Positions 39,501 to 47,152 of a stretch of DNA of 60,000 bases are shown in pieces (position 1 is the first letter of the stretch; every line of letters starts with the position of its first letter). Under the pieces are notes generated by a model that was given only the letters and a program-made list of their open reading frames with translations, was not told the DNA's origin and did no database searches. Made by a program: the position numbers and the translations under genes. Source of the stretch: Lineus longissimus (Eukaryota; Nemertea; Pilidiophora; Heteronemertea; Lineidae); NCBI RefSeq assembly GCF_910592395.1, contig NC_088308.1, positions 1,118,001 through 1,178,000 on the forward strand, in the 5' to 3' direction.

Positions 39501-42500
39501 TTTAACGTTGGTGAATCAGGTTGTATCGACACTAAGGTCACCGAATCAAATTCTGGTTCATGCCATACCTCATGGGACAGATAATGCCAATTATTGTGTA
39601 GTAGACAAAGAGTTTTAACCCCAAGACTGCTCCTATGACTTGTGTATACAGGTACATACCTGGCTTCCTGCTATGAACCTGTAACATCCTGGTATACAGC
39701 CGACTGATGGTAGCCTTCTCTTTCTGCAAGACACACAATGGGTGAGGTCAAGTTTTGAGTAAAAAGGGATTGAGTAAAAGTTGAGTTTACTTAGAATTAA
39801 CCTGAACTCTTTACCCCAGGTTCAGGTAAACTCAGAGTAGACCTCTGATGGAGTTCCTTCTCCCGTGGGAAAGATATATGTCCATGAAGAAGTCAGACAC
39901 CTCTTTGCTGTGTAGTATGGCTGTTGATTTGGCGATGACCTGTGTATACCCTATCTGTCAATGATAGCCACCCGAGGCCAAGTACAGTAAAAAAGTCGGC
40001 ATTCTCTTCTCAGAGGTGGAAATAAATCTCCTGTTTCCCCCCTTCAGCCATGGTACTCTCCACAGATCACCTCAAACTGTTCATCTGTGAGTCGCAAGTG
40101 CCTGTGAAAAGGTTTTTCGCTATACGCTGGTCTTCTGGTGAAGTTTTCCTGTCTTTCTTGGGAAAGAGCTTGTAAAAACTGGCATAAAAAACATGCTGAC
40201 AGCAACATGTGGGCCAGAGTGGTCCACTCCAAAGTATTCTCGAAGATTTTTTGTCTCTACAAAGTGTTTGACTAATCATAAATGGACACCTACCCTTTGT
40301 TTAGAGAATTCAATATGCGACAGCCATAATTTGACATCATCCTGAAAAGAACGAACGGTTCCGTTGAACTTGCAACTTGCAACAATCAACTGTCTGCCAT
40401 CCACAGCACATGTCTGAGGTAGATCATGTGTCAAAAGAAGCTATCAGTGTCAGTTATGTATTCAATTATGAATACTTGTAATGAGGAACTAACTATCAAG
40501 ATGGTGTCATCCAACTCCACATTAAGGAATAATAATTTGTCAGAATTGCAGCAACGTTAGGGCTTAAAGAACTTCATTTCATCGTTGACAATAATCAAAT
40601 GAGACATTCTTTGGGAGTAAACCAAATTGGAGTTTGTGAAAAACTTGTCCGCCATCTGTCTCGAACAGGTCTTTTGCAACATACCTGAAACCGGGAGCAG
40701 GCCATCTGAAAACAAGGAGACAAACTCGTGAATAAATAGGAAAAAAAATCCGATAAAATGCAAGAATTTCTTATCATTAACCAAATATGGGTGAGGTAAT
40801 GGTGATGGTGTGGGATTCAACTGACCCTGGTCTCTTCAGTCTCAACACTAAAGAAGGACAGGCACAAGCACTTTACATCACATTTAATCACTACACCTGT
40901 TCATCACAACCAACACTGGTTCATTGAAAGAGAAGGCACTAGGTCTGTTCTGGAGCTCAACTTTGCTAGTACAGTGGAAAACTTTGTGAATCACTGTGCT
41001 CTCCATGACTTCATTGGCACCAGTCGGCAAACATCTCATCCTGACCTACCCTGAATAGTTTGTGGATCCTTTGGACGATGGCAACATCAATCTCAAACTT
41101 CTTGAAGTTATAACCAGTCCTCTGGAAAGGGAATAACAAATACAGTTTTAATATGGAGGCCTTTGTTGATGCTGACAATTCAATATCAATCAGTGACAAC
41201 TGGGAGATGATGGGCAGAGGGAAAAAAAACCAATTAGGACAAACATGGCATCAAATTTCCCACCATGAAATCAAAGATATTGAACACTTATCCATTTGAC
41301 CACCCCAACATTTCTTCTTCTTTAGCAAAGAACACCACCTGGGCAATGAACATTAGACACAATAGGACAGATGCTTCAAACATTGATCTTTGATCCTAAG
41401 TTGTCCACTCAATATCAACTAATTGAGCTGGAGCTTACCTCTCTTCTCTTCTTGACAAGGGATAATACATTCACTTCATACTGAAAAGTGACAGAGAAAG
41501 TTATATTCAAATTCTCAAAAAAATCAATAAAAAATGTGATAATCGGATGTCCACCTGTTTCCGAATACTACAAAATCGGGTCGTTTTTCGGTAACAGAGT
41601 TAAAACTTTCAAGTTTCACTTTCTCTCAGACAGTGACATTTCTTGTCACAGTAAATGAAGTCAAGGATTCGATAGGTAAGCTGCATGATCGTTTCATCTG
41701 TCTACGTTACCTGGATGTACTGAAGATAATCTTCTTTCACCTTGGTTCGCCGTCTAAGTTTGTATTCATGGTGCTTGCGCTTTTTCAATATTTTTCTGAA
41801 AAAATAATCTTAGGGGTCAAATACCTCACAAAACTGGAGGCGAAAAGGTGTAGTCAATTGTATAGTACCCCCAGGTATATGGCACAGCTTAACCTGCCGG
41901 CTATGAGGGAATTCCTTTATGGCCCAGTGCGGTCAAACTTTGGATCGGTGACCGGTGCGTACAATACATCTGGCAGACCTGGATGCGAGCTCTGGATTTG
42001 AAGTTCGGTACTGAGACGCATGAAGCGCTAAGTAGGATCGAGGACGATCCATCTCTGTCCAAAGGGGGGAATGATGTATAGTACCCCCAGGTATATGGCA
42101 CGGCTTAACCCGCCGGCCATGAGGGAATTTCTTTATGGCCCAGTGGTTGGCGCGTTGGCCCCAGAGTGGAAGTTAAGCAACATTGAGCGCGGTCAACCTT
42201 TGGATCGGTGACCAGCGCATACAATACATCAATAATTAGAAGCTGGATGCTGGATCATTTATGCTCAGGTAAGAAAAGAGAAAGGCCTTGTCAACAAGGC
42301 TACCATCCCATTTGTCGGTGATCCACAGACTCACGTCACCTTCCCATCATTAGAGACATCATTAGGCTCCCATCATTATCTCAATATCTGTGTGATGCAA
42401 CATCAAGCTATCTTTCATCTTCTTGGAAATGTCACAACAGAATCTCTCCAAAATATCTCTCGGGACGGGATCTCGGAAATACGAGTATCGAGAGTGGGGT

Positions 42501-42759
42501 AAAGAACCCAGCCCTTCGGCTGGCCTTGGCCAAGAGACTATACTATGGAGCGGATGGTCAGTATTCAGCACTACTGGAAGAGCTCAATCTACGTGCACAT
42601 CATGAATCGCGCATACATGTCATGTATCATGCATGATGATGATGATGATGATGATGATGATGCTCACCGAGTTTCATGTTTTGTGAAGAGGCCAACTCTT
42701 TCCATTTGCTCCAATTCTGGGAGCATTTCCTCCACGTTTAGCTGCACGAATTCGGCCAT
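3547..42759 (-). CDS. UTP6: UTP6 homologue, small-subunit processome (U3 snoRNP) HAT-repeat protein, 20 coding exons
   Basis: UTP6 is a nucleolar component of the SSU processome needed for early 18S pre-rRNA cleavage. Exons, 5' to 3' on the minus strand: 42759-42668, 41795-41711, 41480-41439, 41121-41050, 40705-40685, 40341-40294, 39723-39660, 39472-39354, 39085-39014, 38711-38615, 38414-38330, 38051-37954, 37806-37735, 5965-5886, 5632-5555, 5178-4990, 4700-4623, 4364-4258, 4046-3907, 3701-3547. All junctions are GT/AG and all phases match. The lengths sum to 1794 nt (597 residues plus stop), the length known for human UTP6. Recognisable stretches are the start MAEFVQLNVEEMLPELEQME, then YEVNVLSLVKKRR, GYNFKKFEID, DDVKLWLSHIEF, LWILAAKWEFED, CKLFDFTQDM, DLWLDYIKLEL and the terminal HTILQTGHQD. 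HAT-repeat W/Y positions recur from about residue 105 on. The start context is caacATGG. Exon 5 is only 21 nt and intron 13 is about 31.8 kb. The exon 19 donor is GTTCGT, a weak consensus. I see no AATAAA between the stop and the DIRS element. Confidence 0.97.
13128..13537. mobile_element. Non-autonomous inverted-repeat DNA element (410 bp) with subterminal motifs
   Basis: The ends are AGCTGCGCTTACACCAC (13128) and, in reverse complement from 13537, AGCCGCACTTACACCAC, 15 of 17 identical. The core motif GC(G/A)CTTACACCA recurs five times: near 13131 and 13164 pointing inward from the left, and near 13296, 13452 and 13522 in the opposite direction. The element is CpG-richer than its flanks and has no coding frame. 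A target-site duplication is not obvious. I do not recognise the superfamily. Confidence 0.75.
14031..14050 (+). repeat. (G)20 homopolymer
   Basis: Twenty consecutive G on the plus strand, preceded by ACTCTC, so C20 in the UTP6 pre-mRNA. It could form a G-quadruplex on the non-template side, and assembly length errors are likely here. Confidence 0.9.
21368..21495. mobile_element. Decayed copy of the 32.4-kb MITE
   Basis: ACACCCTCAAGACTGACAA, then GAGAGGTCAAATTGAGTG and AGTCTCCCTATTAGACAGAG, follow the same order as the copy at 32383-32564. Many substitutions are present, and the left end is recognisable but changed (CAGTTGTAGAAATGCTCTA). The right terminal repeat is lost. Confidence 0.65.
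29851..29912 (+). other. Probable 5' UTR part of the nested gene's coding exon
   Basis: A pyrimidine-rich tract, TTTGCCTTTCCTATCATTCCAG, ends at 29850. The next 62 bases lead to the ATG with stops in frame. This looks like a 3' splice site feeding the coding exon. The upstream exon and promoter could not be located. Confidence 0.5.
29913..30911 (+). CDS. Unrecognised single-pass membrane protein, 332 residues, nested in UTP6 intron 13
   Basis: A single uninterrupted reading frame starts with a strong Kozak context (GCGCCACCATGC) and has an in-frame TGA 21 bases upstream, so the start is secure. Residues about 5-29 form one strongly hydrophobic segment (VVFLFVIFLICWF) followed by KCNLRERIYQKIGR. 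By the positive-inside rule this predicts a short outside N-terminus and a long cytoplasmic tail without a cleaved signal peptide. The tail is Ser, Gln, Asn and Pro rich, probably disordered, with a KVFPPLPPIW stretch near residue 130. It ends PPIVSV, which could serve as a class II PDZ ligand (inference). A splice acceptor (TTCCAG) at 29850 suggests an upstream 5' UTR exon. AATAAA follows the stop by about 140 bases. It is antisense to UTP6. I do not recognise the family. Confidence 0.8.
   Translation: MLQTLFYIGVLTPAAIVVFLFVIFLICWFKCNLRERIYQKIGRGHNSTQSSLADTKDYMNGKMQPQVAVRQEHLENEDNESRCGSVRIINGQVVKYNRGEFPYMKRESWRYMSSKSVSKIRQEILQDKVFPPLPPIWTTAADSSSSLDSETAMTKPWLPQEGKGQGHEQPPRESQMWNNERHCSWSHSPQRPSVDNSPVNIKQQGQNADLPESSSDTSDSLGTSPAIHRENTAVRPLYFSQTPILTQSSIHGSPKRNHNYNQKTLNEKIPDKSYDLFLKTEPSTDSRLTMTANSNGCQKQLLLDSQDLGTSTDVDNIYLSVMPNVRPPIVSV
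31052..31057 (+). promoter_or_regulatory. Poly(A) signal AATAAA of the nested gene
   Basis: A canonical hexamer 140 bases after the TAA stop, in the sense direction. It fits the absence of any recognisable downstream coding exon. Confidence 0.7.
31639..31653 (+). repeat. (G)15 homopolymer
   Basis: A run of fifteen G about 0.6 kb downstream of the poly(A) signal of the nested gene. Similar shorter runs occur at 4179-4189, 6040-6051 and 47965-47975 (G), and at 9801-9811 (C). Confidence 0.9.
32383..32564. mobile_element. Mariner-type MITE with TA flanks
   Basis: The ends TACAGTTGAACCTCTCTATTA and TACAGCAGAACCTCTATTAG (reverse complement of the right end) form terminal inverted repeats of about 20 bp flanked by TA. 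The interior repeats TGTCCTTAATAGAGAGG several times. No frame longer than chance is present. TA flanks and CAGT-type ends fit the Tc1/mariner group. Confidence 0.8.
36239..36464 (+). repeat. Direct duplication of about 85 bp, two copies
   Basis: Copy 1 (36239-36327) and copy 2 (36382-36464) share CAATGCATGGACT, ACAGTT(G/A)GAGTTAATTGATC and AGCTCCCTACTTCAT with few differences. They are separated by unrelated AT-rich sequence. Each contains the palindrome TTAATTGATCAATTAA. Confidence 0.85.
39782..39834. repeat. Nested inverted repeat in UTP6 intron 6
   Basis: TGAGTTTAC (39782-39790) pairs with GTAAACTCA (39826-39834), and CCTGAAC (39801-39807) pairs with GTTCAGG (39820-39826). This makes a two-part stem with a one-sided 10-nt bulge. 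It could be a small transposon relic or an RNA hairpin. I see no snoRNA boxes around it. Confidence 0.6.
40685..40705 (-). CDS. UTP6: UTP6 micro-exon 5 (21 nt, seven residues)
   Basis: Bounded by TTTTCAG and GTATGT, this exon encodes MACSRFQ in frame between exon 4 (ending KLFR) and exon 6 (starting DDVKLWL). Without it the protein would lack seven residues that the family has at this point, just before the first HAT repeat, so it is constitutive by homology. It is easily missed by gene finders. Confidence 0.9.
41860..41970 (+). mobile_element. SINE-like repeat, copy 1 (internally deleted)
   Basis: This copy lies in UTP6 intron 1, antisense to the gene. It starts TATAGTACCCCCAGG and ends in TGGATCGGTGACC followed by ACAATACATC. 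It is closely similar to copy 2 at 42076-42230 but jumps from GGCCCAGTG directly to CGGTCAA, so it has lost the segment of about 45 bases that carries the box-A-like and 5S-like part. Confidence 0.75.
42076..42230 (+). mobile_element. SINE-like repeat, copy 2, with tRNA-like and 5S rRNA-like segments
   Basis: After a shared leader, the element has TGGCCCAGTGGTTGGCGCG, which resembles a tRNA gene box A region. Then come GAAGTTAAGCAA and CTTTGGATCGGTGACC, which align with the 5S rRNA internal control region (GAAGCTAAGCAG and CTTGGATGGGAGACC). This suggests a pol III SINE with a 5S-derived or composite head. It is too diverged and too short to be a working 5S gene. Confidence 0.7.
42633..42662. 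repeat. (ATG)n microsatellite touching the UTP6 exon 1 splice donor
   Basis: There are about ten trinucleotide units on the plus strand, (ATC)n in the UTP6 transcript. The run begins within about six bases of the intron 1 donor GTGAGC at 42667. Confidence 0.95.
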
Positions 42760-43033
42760 GTTGAAGCCTGGTCGATCAGTCTACAGGTCTGGCAAGTTTT
42801 TGCCGTTTATTACAACAAACTGGTGAAATAAAGATGAAAACTAAAGCCTAAAAGTGTCACAAACTCGAACACATAGAAAACATGTGCCGATGTGGATTTG
42901 TAAACAGGAAGCACTTTAGCGCTGCCAAGTGGAAAATGTTAGAACTAAAATTTCAACCATAACCAGCTGGAAGAGAAACCGCGCGGGATCAATAAATAAC
43001 CAGCTGGAGGAGTGGCAGCGGCTGTTGTCTCAA

Positions 43034-43190
43034 TTTCACTATGGTAAATCCACAATTCACCATGGTAAACTGACAGCACTTCACCACGTTGAATTGGGAC
43101 GGTGAAATATTTTACCATAGTGACCATGGTGAATTCTACATTCACCATGGTGAGCATGGCAAACTCTAAATTCACCATGATGAACGGCCT
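43034..43190. repeat. Array of TTCACCATGGTGAA-type palindromes upstream of UTP6
   Basis: About eight versions of a 14-base palindrome occur in 150 bases: TTCACTATGGTAAA, TTCACCATGGTAAA, TTTTACCATAGTGA, ACCATGGTGAA, TTCACCATGGTGA, TTCACCATGATGAA and others, in both orientations with irregular spacing. The array lies 275-430 bases upstream of the UTP6 ATG. It could be a decayed satellite or a cruciform-forming or protein-binding cluster. Confidence 0.8.
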
Positions 43191-43205
43191 GTAAAAAACG
43201 GCCAT

Positions 43206-44618
43206 AGCAAGCTGATGGATGCTTGCCAGAGCCCTCTATTAAACACTGCGTACATTAAGTGTACATTGTTGTTCATTAGTTTTGGTAAAAAAAGTACTCC
43301 TTGGACCAATCAATCTGCACAAAATTGTGTCAAGAAGAACCCTTTGCCAATAGCATAATAAAGTTTCAAAATATTCCAATACCGATTGCCTGAGAAAAAA
43401 TGATTTCCGTAAACCATATCTATCAAAACGTCACCAGTTGGCGCATTGGTATGGCCCTGTCAAAATACAAGTTCTAAACTGACCAGTGAGACCACATTTT
43501 CTTAAATATATTATCAAAAAGCATATTTATGTGATGGCCTGACTCTGTAGATTGAGAATTAATTCCACTTTGGTCCATCCCAGCCATGTATTTACTACAA
43601 CTTGACCTTTTAATAAGCAGTATGTCTCTGCCCTGCATGGTGAGCGAGATGAGACAGTTACAGCCCGCTCGGTGTTATAAAAGATAATGCTCATATTTGA
43701 TTTTAATGTTTGAATGGCTTTCCCAAAAAAAATTTAGAAGCGAGGTCAACAGGGTCAAACGAAATAGTCTTTGGCGCCAATGATATCAGCAATGATTTGA
43801 ATTAAGATTCGAGTCGATTCTTTTGGAGTCGGAAATACCCATGCACACGGCAATCGTATCTATATAGCTCCGTGCACGTGATTTGAAGGGACAATTTCGG
43901 TGTGGGATTTAGGTGGCCAGGAAGCTGATATGTAATTTGAATCTATCCGCCTGCTCATCACTGTAGTTACAAACTAAATGCTCATCGCTAATAATGAATT
44001 TAGCGTGTAATGTGTGACGGGTTGACATGACTTGCAAATCTTAGATTTTTAGGCAAGCGTACAGTTACATTCCGTTTTGGTGAGATCTTTTTTGCAGTTT
44101 GATGATATGTCAATAATTCTCTCGACTCCTTGAGAAGTCACGGTCCCACTTGAAGCTATTTTGCATGAAAAACAGCCTGTCTCATGCCCAAGTTGTCCCT
44201 TCAACAAAGAATGTTTGTAGCTGATTTTATGGTTTGAAAGGCCATTTTGAAAAAGGGTTTAGAATCGAGGTCAACCAAAATAGTTCTTGGCCGGCCTCAA
44301 TATACCCTCGGGAATTCATGCCACCGACTAGTCAAACCATTCTCTGGATTGCTCGAACACCTGGAATCAGTGTGTACTTCAGCTTGAAAAGTTCGGGTGA
44401 AGGGGTTTTCTTCATGATAATATTCACAATGGTATAAGATGATGGTGTAAGAGGGCCGGCGAATCTAGGAACTGGAAGAAGAGGGAGCGTGCACTGCATT
44501 TCTCATCAAAATTCCTGGACAGGTGTGTTCCAAAATTTCATGAGTGGTCAATTAAAAAAAGTTTACATCAATTAGGAGCCGTGCGTCTGGTGCACCCGCT
44601 TGGATCCGCGCCTGATAA
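43206..44618. other. Intergenic stretch without a recognised gene
   Basis: Two related segments, 43707-43778 and 44228-44300, share TTTGAA(T/A)GGC, TTTAGAA followed by CGAGGTCAAC, and AATAGT-CTTGG, so they are diverged direct copies about 520 bases apart. At 43629-43665 there is a single diverged copy of the 68-bp minisatellite unit found at 45.9 kb. Nothing else is recognised. Confidence 0.6.
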
Positions 44619-45911
44619 ACGTCCTTTGACAAAATCACCGACTTATTAGATCAAGGTAGCCCTGTAGATGTAATTTATCTAGACTTTTCCAAAGCTTTCG
44701 ACACTGTGCCCCATGAGCGATTGAAAAACAAGTTACAATACTACGGCGTGCGAGGAAATATCTACAACTGGATATGTGACTTCGTAAGAGATAGGAGGCA
44801 AAGGGTTATGGTAGACGGAGCAGCATCCGAGTGGGCGGCTGTGACCAGCGGAGTACCACAAGGCAGTGTCCTTGGTCCGACTTTGTTTATTTATTATGTG
44901 AACGACATCCCTCACTGCGTGGAGAACTTAGCAATGATGTTTGCGGATGACGCCAAACTCATAGCAGAAGTCGCAACAACAGAGCAGACGCAGTCGGTGC
45001 AAAAAGATCTCAGCAACCTTGATGATTGGACTGAACTATGGCAACTCAGATTTAATATGGATAAATGTAAGAGTATGCATCTCGGAAGAAACAATCCACA
45101 TGCAGAATACTTTCTGAGGAAAGATGGCCAGAGACATGAGGTTTTAGAATCAGATTGCGAAAAGGACTTGGGGGTGATCATCGATAGAAACCTGACTTTT
45201 GAAAATCACATTAATAATGTAGCTAATGTAGCAACAAAGATTGTTGGAATGATCAGGAGATCCTTTGACCATTTGGATACTAGGATGTTTGCGACACTAT
45301 TTAAAAGTTTGGTAAGGCCACACCTCGAATATGCAAATGTCATCTGGGCCCCCCACCTGAAGAAAAACATAACCGTACTGGAAAACGTACAAAGACGAGC
45401 AACAAAGTTAATCCCGGGATTAAGAGACATCAGTTACGAGGAGAGACTCTGCAAATTAGGACTCCCGAGTTTATCCTATAGAAGACTTCGAGGGGACTTA
45501 ATAGAAACTTACAAGATCACCCATGGTTACTACAACATAGATGGACTTAATCTAACCCAACCTGTCGATGTCACCTATCAAACCAGAGGTCATTCGTATA
45601 AGTTAAACAAACCAAGAGCCAAACTAGATATCCGAAAGTACTTTTTTACCAACAGAATCATAGATCCGTGGAATAACTTGCCAGAACAAGCAGTGAATGC
45701 CAACTCGCTAAACCAATTTAAAAATATGATTGACACTCATTACAAATCCGAACTCTACAGCACAGAACCTAGATCAATCATCAAATTTCGTACACACCCC
45801 GCCATGCCCACGCAAACAAAAGTATTGAAGAAAAAAACTGCTACATACAGGCTAAAAGCCTATTGCAGTATCGTTATGTATGTATATATATATAAAACCG
45901 GGCCGAATTAG
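44619..45911 (+). mobile_element. 5'-truncated CR1/L2-clade non-LTR retrotransposon, reverse transcriptase C-terminal two thirds
   Basis: The frame is open from just after a TAA at 44616 to the stop at 45911 (430 residues). Motifs in order: VDVIYLDFSKAFDTVPH (about residues 16-32), SGVPQGSVLGP (77-87), the catalytic FADD (108-111), KDLGVIIDRNLTFENHI, then the thumb/C-terminal region NVQRRATKLIPGL and RKYFFTNRIIDPWNNLPE. The last is highly characteristic of CR1-type LINEs. The endonuclease and early RT motifs are absent, so this is a typical dead-on-arrival copy. The frame is intact, hence recent. The 3' end has a 5-bp-arm hairpin (AGGCT/AGCCT, 45849-45861) and a TATG/TA microsatellite tail (about 45876-45895). 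The last residues of the frame run through that tail and are not ancestral protein. Confidence 0.93.
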
Positions 45912-46325
45912 TCCTGGCTGCTCTGCCAAGTTGTCAACATGGTGAGCGAGATGAGACAGTCACAGCCAGGCCGCATCAATCTTCGCCGCACTGCCTAGTT
46001 GTTAATATGGTGAGCGAGATGAGACAGTCACAGCCAGGCCGAATCAGTCCTGGCTGCGCATGCTCTGCCAAGTTGTCAACATGGTGAGCGAGATGAGACA
46101 GTCTCAGCCAGGCCGAATCAGTCCTGGCTGCTCTGCCAAGTTGTCAACATGGTGAGCGAGATGAGACAGTCACAGCCAGGCCGAATCAGTCTTGGCTGAT
46201 CTGCCAAGTTGTCAACATGGTGAGCGAGATGAGACAGTCACAGCCAGGTCGAATCAGTCTTGGCTGCTCTGCCAAGTTGTCAACATGGTGAGCGAGATGA
46301 GACAGTCACAGCCAGGCCGAATCAG
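45905..46325 (+). repeat. 68-bp minisatellite, six units plus a partial seventh
   Basis: Units start at 45905, 45973, 46041, 46115 (preceded by a unit with a 6-base GCATGC-type insertion), 46183, 46251 and 46319. Each has GAATCAGTC-TGGCTG, TGCCAAGTTGTCAACATGG, TGAGCGAGATGAGACAGTC and ACAGCCAGGCC. The second unit is the most diverged. The array starts about ten bases after the LINE tail. Confidence 0.95.
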
Positions 46326-47152
46326 TCCTTGCGCTGATTCAGCCTGCCTTGACCCTTGTTGCGGAGGTCAGATTCGCAGACACCTCTCGGGTCGTGGCGC
46401 CGCTGACTTGCCCTGCCCCCAAGTGTTCATCTGGCGCACACTTCTCATGACGCGTTCACCCAGACACAATGCTACTCTCCCCAAGGCTAATCCCGTCATA
46501 ATCGAACCAAAATTTAACTTCTGGGTTGTCCCGAACTCAGCCCGATTGAAAATGTTTAATTACGGTAAAAACCGCATATTAAATTCTACTAAAGAAAACC
46601 TGCGCCAACAATGAGATCTAGTGGCGTTCTCTGGCGTTTGTAATCAGCATACGGGTGGTTTCTATATATCTTGTCATCAGGCATGAAAAGGGTCTTTCAT
46701 TTGGTCCCTGTGACGGTGCTGCATGCTGCTGCACTGGCGCCCGTCTTCTCGCCGACGCCAGCAATATAATATACGAGCAAGCCTCCGCGGCTGTTCTGTC
46801 CCCTAGGGGCGTGTCCGCTAATGGTAGGCTTCACTTCATGCGATTTAAACGCTCGCTTAGTGGCGCTTTTAATGACATGCTCAAATGTGAGTCTTGTCAG
46901 GAGTGGTTAGGATACCATTATCCGGTTGATCCTCAGACAGGGCCCCATGACCGAGGCGCCGGTTTCATCTCGGGACAGATGGATCTCCTGACGCAGAATC
47001 ACCTTGTTGTCATCCGTTTCGTCTCTGTATCGCTCAGCAACGGCAACAAGGTTTTGTCAGGGTCGTCCACATTTGTCAGTTCTGTCACAGCAAGTTCAAT
47101 CGATCAGATCACCATCATCGAGAAGACTTTCCTTTACCCGTCCAGTATCTGA
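46326..47152 (+). other. GC-richer block with an unrecognised open frame
   Basis: The plus-strand frame 46655-47152 is open for 165 codons, but its first codon is GTG. The first true ATG lies mid-frame, at the residues HFMRFKRSLSGAF. The translation contains KCESCQEWLGYHYP (a CxxC pair) and a C-terminal part with alternating hydrophobic residues (LVVIRFVSVSLS, SIDQITIIEKTFL) that looks like beta strands. The preceding 330 bases carry another open frame continuing from the minisatellite. The block is visibly more GC-rich than its flanks. It may be a mobile-element or gene relic, or an exon. I do not recognise the family. Confidence 0.3.

Noticed and set aside
40044-40279. Minus-strand frame in UTP6 intron 6 (FHRHLRLTDEQFEVIC) with faint likeness to the N-terminal part of Harbinger-type transposases
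   Set aside because: Too short, with no catalytic region and no terminal repeats seen; not supportable.
42076-42230. A functional 5S rRNA gene
   Set aside because: Only parts of the internal control region match, the ends are unrelated and the tandem copy lacks the core; treated as a SINE-like repeat.
3907-42667. C/D-box snoRNAs in the short UTP6 introns, as in many ribosome-biogenesis host genes
   Set aside because: Scanning the minus-strand introns by eye, I found no RTGATGA box paired with CTGA at suitable spacing and with terminal stems.
46192-46614. 140-codon plus-strand frame running through the minisatellite
   Set aside because: It starts at a non-ATG codon and its first half is translated 68-bp repeat, whose unit is not a multiple of three; not convincing as a gene.
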